From Apostichopus japonicus (taxonomy: Eukaryota; Echinodermata; Holothuroidea; Aspidochirotida; Stichopodidae): a stretch of 64,000 bases of DNA. This document shows positions 1 to 11,109 of the stretch, one piece after another; position 1 is the first letter of the stretch; each line of letters begins with the position of its first letter. The position numbers were made by a program, and so were the translations under genes. The stretch covers positions 11,352,013 to 11,416,012 of the forward strand of contig NC_092577.1 of NCBI RefSeq assembly GCF_037975245.1. The letters run 5' to 3'. Under the pieces are notes generated by a model. The model was not told the DNA's origin and did no database searches. It saw nothing but the letters and a program-made list of their open reading frames with translations.

Positions 1-1330
1 TTAAGCAGCTATATACGGTATCAAATAGTTAACAATATATATCATATATCAGCCCCAAATCCGAACACGCTGACACCAGTTGTGGTGTTCCGCAGGGCTC
101 AATATTAGGACCACTGTTATTAATTATACATGTCAATGACATTTACCAATTGTCATAAATTGCTACTACTATTTTGTTTGCCGCAGGCGATGATACCTCT
201 ATTTTCTTCAAGTTGAAAAACGCACATAGAATGTTGTCTCTACTGAATTAAATACATTTTCTGACTGGTTTGCTGCTAATAAGTTATCACTTAGTGTAGA
301 CAAAACCCACTTATTATCTAGCCTATTTCGCTCCACTGCAGAAGGAAGGCCTCTTCACCAATTTTCAAATGAACTCTGTCCTGAGCTGTTCTCTTCCATG
401 TGACCCCACCATATTATCTTATGTCATCCATCCATCTCCTACTCTGCCTACCTCTGCCTCTAACATAACCCCTTGGTGTCCAATCTGTCAATTTATGTGT
501 CCATCTCTTATCCTGACACCTAGCTAAATGCCCTGCCCATCTCCACTTCTTTTGCTTTATGACTTGGATAATATCCAAAACGCATGTACTATTTCTCAAG
601 TCCTGGTTTCTGGCTCAATCCTTTCTTGTTACACCCCTCATAAGACAAAACTCACTATATACGATAACATGGAAGAAGAACATATTATTGGAATAATGAT
701 GTATTAATGGACGGTAAACAAATTAAGGAAGTATTAACTATTAAATTTCTAGGGATTAATATTGATAGCAAATTTTCATGGAGTGACCATATTACAAAAT
801 GTTGCTCCAGCGTCGCAAGATGTGTTAGCATTTTAGCAGCACTAAAACATTTCTTCCCCCAGAATATACTCAGAATGCTTTATCAAACTTAAATAGCACT
901 GCATTTATGATGCTGCTTGATTATTTGGTCTGGTACAAAAAAGTTCACCTTTAAGCCACTACAAAAGTGTGCAATACGTCATATATCTCACACAGCATCG
1001 TGTGAACATACTACTTACTAGCCCATTTTTTGTAAGAACTCGATTTATTGAGATTAGATGATATCACAAAAGTTAATTTTGCGACATTTACAAACAAGGT
1101 TTGGAATGGTTTATTACCAAACAGTTTTTTTAAATAGCAACCGAGAGTTCCATAATCATAATGCAAGAACGGCTAGCAACGCACATTATAATATGCACGC
1201 AGTGTTATGCTTAGCATAATATACCGTACAATCTAAACATGGAACTCACTATCAAATGCTTTCAAAACTAAGAAATCAAGCTCCATACTTAGAAAATGCC
1301 TTATCAATGAACTTATGATTCCTTATTAAC
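1..1330 (+). mobile_element. Non-LTR retrotransposon (jockey/CR1-type) reverse transcriptase relic, copy A
   Basis: Decayed 3' half of a LINE reverse transcriptase. Around 80-160 the frame reads GVPQGSILGPLLLIIHVND, the RT palm block before the catalytic motif. Around 180-215 an ADDT motif follows (the usual DD pair of RT), then a FSDWFAANKLSLSVDKT-like stretch at 255-305. After a later insertion (307-642) the frame resumes at 652, and 707-889 encodes MDGKQIKEV and FLGINIDSKFSWSDHI, the usual end of the RT domain. From 890 to 1330 decayed C-terminal sequence continues, with AWNGLLPNSF-like and NSNREFHN-like blocks. Stops and frameshifts make it non-functional. The window starts inside the element. 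A second copy without the insertion lies at 31,939-32,900. The clade assignment is inferred from motif style only. Confidence 0.8.
307..642 (-). mobile_element. RTE/L2-like LINE 3' fragment inserted into the copy A LINE
   Basis: A minus-strand frame at 414-599 reads VIKQKKWRWAGHLARCQDKR and ends RGRQSRRWMDDIR. This is the typical C-terminal tail of RTE/L2-type endonuclease-reverse transcriptases (W-x-W-A-G-H-x-A-R ... R-G-R-x-x-x-R-W-x-D-D). The insertion is bounded by a direct repeat AGACAAAAC at 298-306 and 643-651, a 9-bp target-site duplication. The duplicated locus at about 32,200 lacks the whole insertion, so it postdates the segmental duplication or was absent from the other parent copy. 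It is 5'-truncated, with the element's 3' end toward position 307. Confidence 0.8.
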
Positions 1331-1611
1331 TATAAATTAGTGGTAACTGAAACAAATACATATTATTATCATTATTTTCACCTTTTTTCTTTCTTCTCAC
1401 TGGGAGTAGCCTATTCTGTGTTGTTAAACCAGTATAGGCTTTTCAGAAGACTTCCCTATACATTGCAAATATTTACGTGAAAAAACAAATACATAAACAA
1501 ACAAACAGACTATGAACCAGAATGCAAAAATGCATTGTGTTTTCGATGATGTAACATGAGAAGTTTTCTTCATAAATCTGACGTAATGTATAGTGAGGGT
1601 GTACATATTTA

Positions 1612-2190
1612 CAAGGGTTTCACGATTTGACCTCTGATGACCCCAAATGACCTTTAACCTCCACCAAATACAATATGCTTCTTTAACTAAATGTGGTACT
1701 TCTACACACTAAATTAGAGGTCGGCCCAAGCCTTTCTTCTTGAGATGTCGTGTTTAAAAGGTTTACATAATTTGACCCCGGGTGACTCCAAATACCCTTG
1801 CCCTCCACCAAAAACAACAGATTTCTTTTATACAATGTGGTACTCCTACACCACAAATATGAGGTCTGCCGATGATTCCCTTCTTGAGATATCGTGTGAC
1901 CAAGGTTTTTACAATTTGACCCCTGGTGACCCCAAATGACCTTCGACCTCCACCGAAAACAATATACTACTTGTACTGAATGTGGTACTTCTACATATCA
2001 AATATGAATTTGGTCTGATCTTCTCTTCTTGAGATATCGTATTTACAAGGTTTATATAATTTGACCCCTGGTGATCCCAAATGACATTGACCTCCACCAA
2101 AAACAATAGGCTTCTTGTACTTAATGTGGTACTTTTACACACTAAATATGAAATTGGTCTGATCTTCTTTTCTTGAGTTATCGTGTTTAC
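1612..2190. repeat. About 145-bp tandem repeat, four units, copy A
   Basis: Four consecutive degenerate units start near 1,612, 1,757, 1,904 and 2,045. Each carries a core reading ATTTGACCCCTGGTGACCCC followed by AAATGACCTTTGACCTCCACC-like sequence, a YTTCTTGTACTnAATGTGGTACTTCTACAC block and TCTTGAGATATCGTGTTTAC. The counterpart array is at 33,180-33,695. A more diverged partial copy is at 11,965-12,215. Short open frames inside are by-products of the repeat. A short CA-rich stretch closes the array at 2,210-2,235. Confidence 0.8.
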
Positions 2191-3149
2191 AAGCTGGGCG
2201 TCACAAACGCACTCACACATACACACACACATACGCCATGGAGTAAACAATAAACAAATAACTTCACTCTTATACGTTGTACTGTACGACAATTAAAACA
2301 GAGCAGTTCCTTGTCACAGCAAGATGATACCATAATTAAACACATTATTAAGAACCAGAATGTGTTGGCTGAAGTAATATAGGTATGTCCGAAGAATATT
2401 TTACAGTTGCTTGATTCTAAATCAGCGCATTTTTCGAAGAAAACAACAAATTTATGTTGTGATAAACGTAATTTAAATAAATGCATTTTTAAACACTGTC
2501 CGTCTCCTGCAGTCTCCCGAAATAATAACACAATCGCGGCGCGGGTCAACCAAATACAAAGTCGTGAAATATAGTTGCTTCTTTGGGTTACTTCCGGGGC
2601 AGGTTCACTCTGTTGGGGACGTCTCTTGGGTAGGTTAGCTCAATGGACGGCTCTAGACTAGCTTGTTCTTTCACTCCCTGGTATCTGGGGTCCATTGACC
2701 TATCAGCTGTCAATTACGTTACTAAATAATTACCAGATATATTACTTAACCTCGAATCTAAACTTATAAATGGGTCTCATCAATGTCCTTAAACAAACTT
2801 GAAGATACAAATCCATCCCCAAGAATATTCCTACCAAAACAAAATAGCTATTAAACTGTCTATCTCTCCCACAGTTCTCAAAAGTGATAGAGGCTTGGAG
2901 CCACCACATGTATTCCTAGAAAACAAGGACCACACAAAACAACTACTCTGTTTGAAAAACACAAAGGTCACACAGGCCACCTTGAAACTTTAGGGAACTC
3001 CTTAGTCTACGAAAGTAAGTTACTCATTGTCAAGTGAATAAAACAAAATAAGAAATGGTAAGAAAAAGATCAAATGAGTAAAAAAATTGGAAAATGAAAG
3101 AAAATGATGAACATAAACAACAACAAAACATTAACCAGGCTATGCTTTG

Positions 3150-3590
3150 GTTACAAAAACAATCCTTTCTGAGTTATATGACTTCCTCGTCACCGACAAC
3201 ATGACCAACACCCAAATCCAATTGCATATAGAAAGAAGTAGTCTTCCTCTATGATGTGTAAACAGAATGTCTTGGGCAATAGCATTTTCATCCTTTCATC
3301 ACATCTCTGTTCAGCAGCTTCTTTGAGCCGTTTTTCAGCATCTCGTGTCAGACACTGAGACAGCTGTTCTGTCTGCTCGCTACCACATCTTCAGGCTTTC
3401 AGAAACTTGAGCCCTGATTTTCCACAAGTTTTTGTTGTGCCAGTGAAATATCTGGAGAGGAAGCACCGCAAATATCCTTTTCTTTGGCGCTGATGGGCCT
3501 GCACTTTGATCTGCAACAAATCGAAACCAAATTTGTTTGGTTTATACAGTATTTTAAATTTCCTGTCGATCACACTATGGTTCACATTAA
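3150..3590 (-). pseudogene. Broken copy of an unrecognised minus-strand ORF (paralogue of 35,120-35,506)
   Basis: A minus-strand frame reads LLQIKVQAHQRQRKGYLRCF and SRYFTGTTKTC, then stops (residue string ...KFLKA*) at about 3,391. Beyond that the same protein resumes as EQTEQLSQCLTRDAEKRLKE, then CDERMKMLLPKTFCLHIIEE. The paralogue at 35,120-35,506 is open through the whole stretch, so this copy has an interrupting lesion. I do not recognise the family. The peptide is basic and cysteine-containing with no obvious domain. It may be the last exon of an otherwise lost gene or part of a mobile element. Confidence 0.4.
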
Positions 3591-4539
3591 TTGTCTACAC
3601 TGGAACTCAACTGACTAATATGCCATTTCATATTCCATTTATTTCAGTGTAAGCCTGGAGCCATGTTCTTGGTATGGCATAGTTACAAACACACACACTA
3701 CAAAGGTTTGAGGACACATGCAATCCTACTTTACATGATTTTCCATCCTAAAAGAAGGCCTTACCATACTTGCATCAACATAAAATAAAATAAAACAAGC
3801 AAGATGCTTTGATATAAAATATTTAATTCCAAATTTTTAAAGAGTTGTAACAAGACTAGGTGCTACTAAATCGAGTGCCATACTGACGCTAAATAGCTGG
3901 AAATATACAAATGCCAACTCGCTTTGTTAGGTGTACAAAATACACGAAGGGATCTGAGACTAGGCAATATTGTAGCATTACATATGGCCTATATACTTAG
4001 AGGCCTAAATATAAGCTACATTACACGCTACATTTGTTTGTGTGTTCGCCAGTACTACCAGCAGCCATAGACACATGCTTTGGCCTTAGTTAGGCCATGT
4101 TTAAAAAAAAAATTACTCCAAGACTCGAGGCTAGACCAAAGGCCTAGGCTTTTATGCCGACGTTGCACATTGATAGGCCTAACGTTAGTCTGCCCATCGA
4201 TCCTACACTGGTGTTGATTTCATTTCTTTGTTTCATGACAACAACAAAAACCATGAAATAAATGGTATCATAACATAACAGATACCAGTATAAAGTAGCT
4301 GTCGATCTATCCTTCATGGGTGATACGTAAATCACTTCTAGTCTTAGGCAAACTAGTAGTAGCATGGTATTGAAGAGCCTTGTCCTAAATTGTCGTTTAT
4401 TACGTAAACCAGGGAGCTGTTCCCTGCATATACACAGTATTTGCATGTACATAACGCCGAGCCAAGCAGTTTCTGTATCAGCTGACATATCACATGACAC
4501 ACAATAAGGATTTTGATTAGCTCTTACTAAAAAAATCAA

Positions 4540-4795
4540 AGCGGACTAAATTAGTCCGTGTTAAACTGCTGTTAACTCCTAAAAAAAAAAAAAACACTTC
4601 CCTAACCATCCAACATCGAGAACTGTAATTAGCATATGAAAGCACAACATAATATAAAACGCTGCGTCGGAAAAGTCCTAACAACGCAAAGCGGACTAAA
4701 TAAGTCCGTCCTAAATTTCTGTTCACACTTCAGATAACACTTCCCGAACCATCCAACATCCAGAATTGTAATTAACATATGAAAACACATCAGAT
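4540..4795. repeat. About 150-bp tandem duplication carrying CGGACT...AGTCCG palindromes
   Basis: Two adjacent units begin AAAGCGGACTAAA at about 4,539 and 4,689. Each continues with CACTTCCC.AACCATCCAACATC and AATTAnCATATGAAA. The first holds a 17-bp perfect palindrome-like dyad (8-bp arms around one base) at 4,542-4,558. The second has CGGACT-N5-AGTCCG at 4,692-4,708. The duplicated locus at 36,144-36,245 has a single unit, also with the dyad at 36,145-36,161. Confidence 0.65.
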
Positions 4796-5045
4796 TATGT
4801 GGTCAAACAGTAGTACTAAATATGTGCAACTAGAGTGAACGATATCGAGCTTACCCCGATGGATTATTGCCGCCATTTTCAGGAATTCCCCTCTATGTTG
4901 CAACTTCGTCAAAATACGTCAATACAAGCTGTATTGAAATATACTATATTTGCATATAGACAGTACAGTACTTAGTTTAGCCGCATGTAAATTGATACCG
5001 GTAATTCGTACAAGAAAAATTATTGTAAACTGTGTTTTGTTGCAG

Positions 5046-5119
5046 TTGTTATCTTTCTTGAAGCACACTATTATTGATATCAACCTTTGTGTGAGATCTT
5101 GACGATAGAATAGGTAAGT
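5046..5119 (+). other. Candidate noncoding upstream exon of T1, with donor GTAAGT
   Basis: A consensus 5' splice donor (TAG|GTAAGT) lies at 5,114-5,119, and an acceptor-like TTTTGTTGCAG ends at 5,045. Both are preserved in the paralogous positions 13,253-13,344, 16,360-16,452 and 36,532-36,612, although the intervening sequence has drifted in length (68-87 nt). None of the four has an in-frame AUG that would join the TRIM frame, so a 5' UTR exon spliced to the acceptor at 7,488-7,489 is the simplest model. The left end could instead be a transcription start. No transcript evidence is available here. Confidence 0.4.
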
Positions 5120-6001
5120 GAACATTCACTCCAATATATTTGTTAATGTCTGCCGTTTGTCATTTGCCATTAAAAAGAAATCGTTCGATATATGCAATTG
5201 CTAGCAAGTAGATCCTCATTGGGAATCTGTACATTATGTTTCATTGTAACGGCCGTATTCCATAATGTAGCCCGGAATTGTCTAGATTGGGTATCTGTTT
5301 GTACTGCATGCAGCTACCATACTAATAACATTTCAATCATGATGGTACAGAACAGTTTTCCGCAATTTGATGAATTGAAAATTATTGATTTCTTATAGAT
5401 TTCAAGAGAATGAATCTGGTATAACTACTGAAATTTGAAACTTCAGTATAAGTACAAATCTGAATTTAAGTACCTTTCTTGAGTTGATCATAAGCGGGCA
5501 TAGTTTCATTTCAAAGCATAATTGGAACAAAATTTGAAGTGTTCTAGGCTAATTCAACATCTCATCTATCTGGTTAAGGACATATTGATGGTTGAATATA
5601 ATCAAATGTTTTACGATGGAAAACACAATTAAAAGTCACCAAAATGTTCACGGGAGACGATGAAACGAGACTGCAGTTATACTGTACGTACATGGGACAG
5701 TGAGCCTTCATTTGACGGGTATAGCCAGTCTGCTGTGGGGTTTGTGTACAATGTATATGTGATAACAAAATCGAAGCAAACAAGATATTGTTGTAAAGAT
5801 GGAAGTGAAAAGTACAAATGGAGTTCATCTAGCCTATATAAAACGGTTTCTTTTAGCGGCATTTATAGCAAGAAGTGTGATCAATTTAATACATTTTGAG
5901 TAAATATTGGTAAAATACTAACCCAATGCAAACATTGTGTCTGTAGATTTTCTAAAAACGGGAATGACACTTTTATAATAAGGGTTTTATATTGTATGTT
6001 C

Positions 6002-6160
6002 TCCGGTAACAGAGTTGTTGACAATTGACAATTCATAATCATAGACGTTAAATATGAATCTAAGAGACTGATTTCGGTCAGCTTGCGTCTTTGATAGCCA
6101 ATGACGCGATTTCCTGCTTGCAGGAGGATCTAAAATACATACTATTCATACATACATATA
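6002..6160 (+). mobile_element. SINE body, uninterrupted reference copy
   Basis: The sequence from GGTAACAGAGTTGTTGACAA through GACGTTAAATATGAATC, CGGTCAGCTTGCGTCTTTGA and CCTGCTTGCAGGAGGATC to AAAATACATAC is the 3' body of a tRNA-headed SINE. The same body is split at 55,456-55,578 (with tRNA-like head) and 63,057-63,165 by a 7.5-kb insertion. The head is missing or too decayed here. The TTAA at 6,048-6,051 is the exact position of the insertion in the other copy. Confidence 0.7.
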
Positions 6161-7053
6161 ATGTATGCTGAAATCGAAGTTATTATACTTCTAATTACGC
6201 AGCTAGGCGCATGGCTAGGATGTTCAACCGTATTTTATGGAGCAAAACTGAATGTTTACAGCTTTATAAGAACCTCGACTAAAACACATCATTATACGTA
6301 TATTGGTTTATTTTGCTGGGGAAGGAACCCCAGCAGCCCAACATATGAGAGCCTGTTTTAATGACACAACTACCACATCCCTTCCTTTATCCTTCATTTG
6401 CCGTTGGTCCTTTCACATAGGTGCAGCAAGAGGGGGGGGGGGTTGCAGTTAGCATGAATATATAAAAACGAACGGTAGGCTAAATACTGGCAACTAGAGG
6501 AAACGGCTCTTTCTTTCCTGATAATCAGAAATGGCAATGTATTGTATAGTATAGTTGTAACTGCACAACGATGATATTTTCATGAAAAATGATGGTGTTT
6601 CATGGATATAAGAAGACTTACATCTTAAGCACATTGGCGTGTCTATCAAGAGGTATAGCGGTAAGAGGATTTAGAGGCAACTTATGCTATCATTCCATTA
6701 TTGTTACTACACTTGTGGATACTACTTTGCGTGCGTATGGGCACCCATTTTAACAATAAATCTATCATTTCAATTTAATTACAGATATCTACAAATAATT
6801 AGAGATATCTAATATTCCAAACGTGCGTGTGTTATAACATGTGTCATTCAATGAATCAAATTTAGCATGTTCAGAGAAGTGTCGTTCTCTGGTTAATATG
6901 GCTAGAGAAGAAAACATTATGATTAGTAGATCACACGCTGGTATAAACATAAGCCGCCTATCAAGTATTATATATACCTTGGTTAATTATGTTTTACTTT
7001 TTGAGACTTCTTTACCATCCTAGTTTCGCTCGGTATTTATGTTGAGGGAGGAA

Positions 7054-7064
7054 GGGGGGGGGGG
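7054..7064. repeat. Poly-G tract upstream of T1
   Basis: A run of 11 G. Another of 11 G is at 6,432-6,442. At T4 the corresponding region holds a C run near 38,058-38,070. All lie 0.3-1.1 kb before TRIM coding exons. Confidence 0.8.
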
Positions 7065-7508
7065 AATTGGTTGGGAAGGTGGGCAGGACCCCCCAGGGTA
7101 CTGCTACTGACTGCTGCATTTTTCAGTTTTACATTTCCACCAAAATTCCTCTTTAGCGCGATAAGACTAGATCTGCAAGTTTAATTGCCTGTTTGATGTT
7201 TATCGTAACTATTCTAATATCGGACTTTTGGAACTGAGAGCGCTGATTTTCAAGATTTATATAATTAAGTCTATCCACTAAACTTTATTCAAATAAAAGT
7301 CTGTGAACAAAGTTTACCTTTGACATCCATCACTCCCAGCCCGCCTCCCATCGCGGTATTTGCATAACTGCCTTATGATAGCTCGAGAATTTCACTTAAC
7401 ATCTAGTTTGATTATTGCTTTAGTATTCCTCATGCACGCGACGATTACAGCAGTATTAGTAAGTTGATATATTATTTTGTAAATAGCAGAATCTCGTCAT
7501 CAAGACAA

Positions 7509-9700
7509 ATGGCTTCGTCAACTCCTCTCACGGATCTGGCAGAGAATTTCTTCAAGTGTTCTGTTTGCTTGGATCAATTTCAAGAACCGAAGCAGTTACC
7601 ATGTCTTCACCGATATTGTAGAAATTGCTTGAAGACACTTATTCAAGGAAGCTATGCTGGAAAGCTTAAGTGTCCATTGTGTAAACAGGAATACGTGATA
7701 CCAGAAAATGGTGTTGACGATTTCAAGACCGACTTCCATATGAATAGTATGCTTGAGTTCATGCAATTGCAAAAGTCTTTTGAAAATAAAGATTTGAAGC
7801 AATGTATAAGCTGTTTCAAAAGTACTAAAGTTTCAGCTTATTGCTTAAAGTGCAGAGATTACTTGTGTGAACAATGTTACAAGGTCCGCGTTAGCAGTAG
7901 AATGTTTACAGATCACAAAACCCACATTCTGAGATTGGGTAATATAGAAGTAAAGAATATGACACTGGATAAATTAACATCACTAACGGAAGATCCCAGG
8001 TGCCATATCCATGACAAAAAAAGAAGCGCAATTATGCTGCAGCTCTTGCAGATATGTGCCTGTGTGTTTGGCTTGAACATATAATAAGCACAAAGCACAA
8101 AGGCATGACCTGCATGACGTAACTGAAATAGCAGAACGTGAAAGAGAGTTACTGAAACAAGAATTTGTTGAACTAAATAAATACAAAGATAAACTATATG
8201 AATTGTCAACGAAAATACAAATTACAAGACAGAAGCTGAATGAAAATGCCATGAAAAAGACAGAAAGACTAAGAAATCAGCACCAGCAACAGACACACAA
8301 GATTAAAGATCAATTTGCGGAATGTACTAAGAAACGAAAAAGAGGTTTAGAGGACATCGGAAGCAGAAAAAGAGATAACGACCGTCAGATCACTCTTAAT
8401 TTGAAAAAAAGAATTGGGACAAGTGAGAGAGAAATATGATAAAATCAGGAAAACAGCAAATCAAAAATATGGCAACGAATCTGAAGAGTTTATAAACAAA
8501 TGTGATGAAACTGAGGGTGCACTTGTAGGAAAACTTCGCAGCCTAGATGTTAACTTAAAGAATTTGACAACAGCAAAAGACCTGCTTGTAAATCGAAATA
8601 AAGTTGAACTAAAGCAAATAAAAGAATATTGCGAACAGGTTATTAAACGGTAAAAGGACGTTACAGCAACGACCTCATATATTCTTACTTCTAAGGACGA
8701 TTGAAAACACGCTCAGTGTATCCCTGATATTAGAGCAGCCTGTGAACCTCTAATAGAAGACATGAAAAAAGAATATCCAGAGGTAGAATACTTATCTGAT
8801 TTCTTTATCAGTGATATAACGAAGGTTATTAAAGACAACGTCACGATTGCTCAGCATAAAGAGTTAGTGGTTAATGATGCATGTTTCGAAGCTAAAGGTT
8901 GGTATATTCTTGATATTGCAAGCAGAGGAGATGGCAATATTGTCACAACTCGCAATGCATCTAAATTGAGCTCACACATCACTGTGTCCAACAGGAAAAG
9001 TGAAATACAACGACAGGATCAGATGAACATTCATGTAAACAAACCCGTCCGCGGTCTGTTATCTGAGTCCAAAGCTGTAACATGGGATGGTTGTTATGAA
9101 ATCGGTATTTACGATGTACGTGATGGTGCATATAGCAAGAAGAACGTTCGTAACGGCATTACAAGTTGGCCATCTGATCAGTGTGTGAGTTGTGTAACTA
9201 CTGATCCTGTTAAGAATCATATTATTGTCGGTACTAATAGAAGACATGTGTATGTATTTACTGTTCAGTTGAATTATAGTCACATGTTAACCCTACGAGA
9301 TGTAATCCATGGGGCTTTGGATATCACTGTACAAAGAGGTAATCTCCTTGTCTGTTGCAACAGAAGTGATAAAGCATGTGCAGTCACCGTGGAGGAATCA
9401 CAGAGTATGCTGATGTATGAATTCACCAAACCTGATTTTTTTGGATGGGACTGGAGACCTACCAGTGTGTGCACAGACACGAATGAGTTCATCTACATGT
9501 TATGGAACGCAGCCATGTCGTGTCATCGGGGATGTATACTGGTACAATACAGTCAGGATGGCCGACAGTTACTCACAACAAGAAGAGTAGAAGGTAACTT
9601 TTACCGCTTGTCAACATTTGCAGAGAACGGAACGGAAAAACTTCTAATATCAAATATGATTTGGGGAGAGTTGTACACGTACGACCTATTAGTGACGTAG
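7509..9700 (+). pseudogene. TRIM-type RING/B-box/coiled-coil/propeller gene T1, pseudogene
   Basis: The start is the conserved ATGGCTTCGTC 19 nt after the acceptor AG at 7,488-7,489. The N-terminus carries a complete C3HC4 RING (CSVCLDQFQEPKQLPCLHRY then CPLC) and the first B-box. The frame breaks at an A run (8,016-8,022, seven A instead of six in paralogues), so the initial frame closes at 8,084. In the shifted frame a paralogue Cys codon is TGA (8,074-8,076). A second A6-to-A7 change (8,404-8,410) shifts again. TAA at 8,651-8,653 and TGA at 8,702-8,704 follow. The propeller half is open from 8,762 to the TAG at 9,698-9,700. A 6-nt CACAAAG-like duplication affects the second B-box. With two frameshifts and at least three nonsense codons it cannot encode the full protein. 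The intact form is T3. A truncated RING/B-box peptide is possible. Confidence 0.9.
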
Positions 9701-10640
9701 ATGTAGGAAATTATTATTGGAAGTCATTATTGGAAGCGACCTTAGAACTTCAAGGTGCGCTCAACCTAAAAAAAAATCCTGACAGACTTATAATCTCTAC
9801 AAATAGCAGTATGAATTATACTTTGTTAATGTATTTCAGCAACTAGTTGGGAGAAGTGATATCTAAATGATATCTGCCTGGTGGGAATATCTTAGCTCAC
9901 AGTTTAGAGTCACTAATGTTAACGTCCAAGTTGATTCCGAGAATATAAAGTGTGTGAAGGTGGGCCCCCATTGAACGTAACCCATGGAAGATGCTAGAGC
10001 GCACTAAACGGGATATAGTATTTTTTTCAAAGTATTAATAACAGGGATACACTAAAACAATGAGGAATGAATGAAGAATATGCCGAACTGAATTCACTAT
10101 AAATTCCAGTCAGTCGATTTATCAAATCCAATATTGAAATATTTATATTCTGGCCACTCTTCCTGGCGAGTCCATGTAAATATGGTCGATCACTGCATAA
10201 TCTTCTAATATTTCTTTTTTCTGTAAATACCATAAGTTTAGAAGACGAATGATAATATACAGTGCTGACTGTGCCTGTTGGACTAGATCAGAACATCATA
10301 ACCACATAAAAGTAATTCAAACTTATTATTGAAAATGACATCGTTTTATTGTCATAGACACCGTAGACTGTAACTAAACCGATCTATATATCATATCCAC
10401 AGTACTTGATACGCTCACAAAAACCGATCACAACTAATGATTGATACAGGGTATCGTTACACATGCACCTCTGACTGTACCTGTATGACTATAAATGTAC
10501 ATATTTTTTGATATACACATAAAACTATATAGAGTGTACACACATTAACCAATCCTCGGTACTTGATACACACATAACTAATTTAAACTATGTATTGCAA
10601 AGAACATCTCAACGTATATATATTCACCGATGACTTTATC
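9701..10640. repeat. Shared TRIM 3' flank after T1
   Basis: This region aligns with the flanks of T2 (20,550-21,600), T3 (27,757-28,500), T4 (40,540-41,150) and T5 (50,437-51,100 plus 52,243-52,560). Common anchors are GGAAnT-ATTTCAA, ACCTTAGAACTTCAGGGTGC, ATTTCAGCAGCTGGTCGG, GAGTCACTGAT and GACTGTACCTAAACCGATATATCATA. It shows that each duplication included about 1 kb or more downstream. It probably contains the 3' UTR. No gene is seen. Confidence 0.75.
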
Positions 10641-10985
10641 TTTGTCTTTAGACTTAAATGCCTATGTCTTTTATGACTTAAATGCTGACCTAAATAGAAA
10701 TGTAGCGAGCTACGGGCTGGAGCTATTCTAATCTCTATTTACTTTTTATTGCTGGTTGTTCTGTTCATCCCTAAGTTAAAAATATTCACTAAAAAAAATT
10801 GCTGGTTGTTCTAAGTTTAAAAGTTTCTAAATTTTTTCCTAGTTTAAAAATCACTCATGCTTATCACTATTGTCGTCCTTGTATGTATATTAGCCCTTGT
10901 ATTTAATTGATCTTGTACTTTTGCCTGACGATGGAGTAGTGACCACTCCGAAATATAGCAGTATGTCGTTGTTAAAAATATCCGC
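10640..10985 (+). mobile_element. Possible Penelope-like element 3' end
   Basis: The stretch ends with CCTGACGATGGAGTAGTGAC and CTCCGAAATATAGCAG, which resembles the closing CCTGAnGAn...TCnAAAC motif of Penelope-like elements, as also seen at 48,055-48,090. It is followed directly by a (TA)n run. A 17-bp sequence TTGCTGGTTGTTCTnAGTT is repeated at about 10,748 and 10,798. No coding sequence remains, so the call is tentative. Confidence 0.3.
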
Positions 10986-11020
10986 TTGTTTATCTTTTAT
11001 ATTATAAGTATGGACCACTA

Positions 11021-11025
<5 letters not shown>

Positions 11026-11070
<45 letters not shown>

Positions 11071-11109
11071 TTATATATGTATGTATATATATATATATAT
11101 ATATATATA
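11026..11109. repeat. (TA)n microsatellite
   Basis: About 84 bp of TA dinucleotides with rare G interruptions. Similar tracts occur downstream of other TRIM copies (29,428-29,483; 42,028-42,080; 43,214-43,318). Open frames through it are meaningless. Confidence 0.95.

Larger units (their letters stand above)
1..7460. repeat. Segmental duplication block I, copy A (5' region of T1)
   Basis: The order of landmarks here is repeated at 31,939-38,330: the LINE relic, the 145-bp tandem repeat, a block starting CAATCGCGGCGCGGGTCAAC (2,532 and 34,512), the minus-strand unknown ORF, the CGGACT palindromes, the candidate upstream exon, and finally the TRIM acceptor. The two copies differ by many substitutions and by indels of tens to hundreds of bases, so the duplication is not recent. 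Both copies lead directly into a TRIM gene (T1 and T4), so the duplicated unit was promoter region plus gene. Positions 2,200-3,100, 3,600-4,540 and 6,720-7,430 hold no other feature I can support. Confidence 0.85.

Noticed and set aside
1909-2549. Minus-strand open frames of 120-127 codons
   Set aside because: They fall within the 145-bp tandem repeat and its CA-rich end. The periodic peptide reflects DNA repeats, and the copy B counterpart is not preserved.
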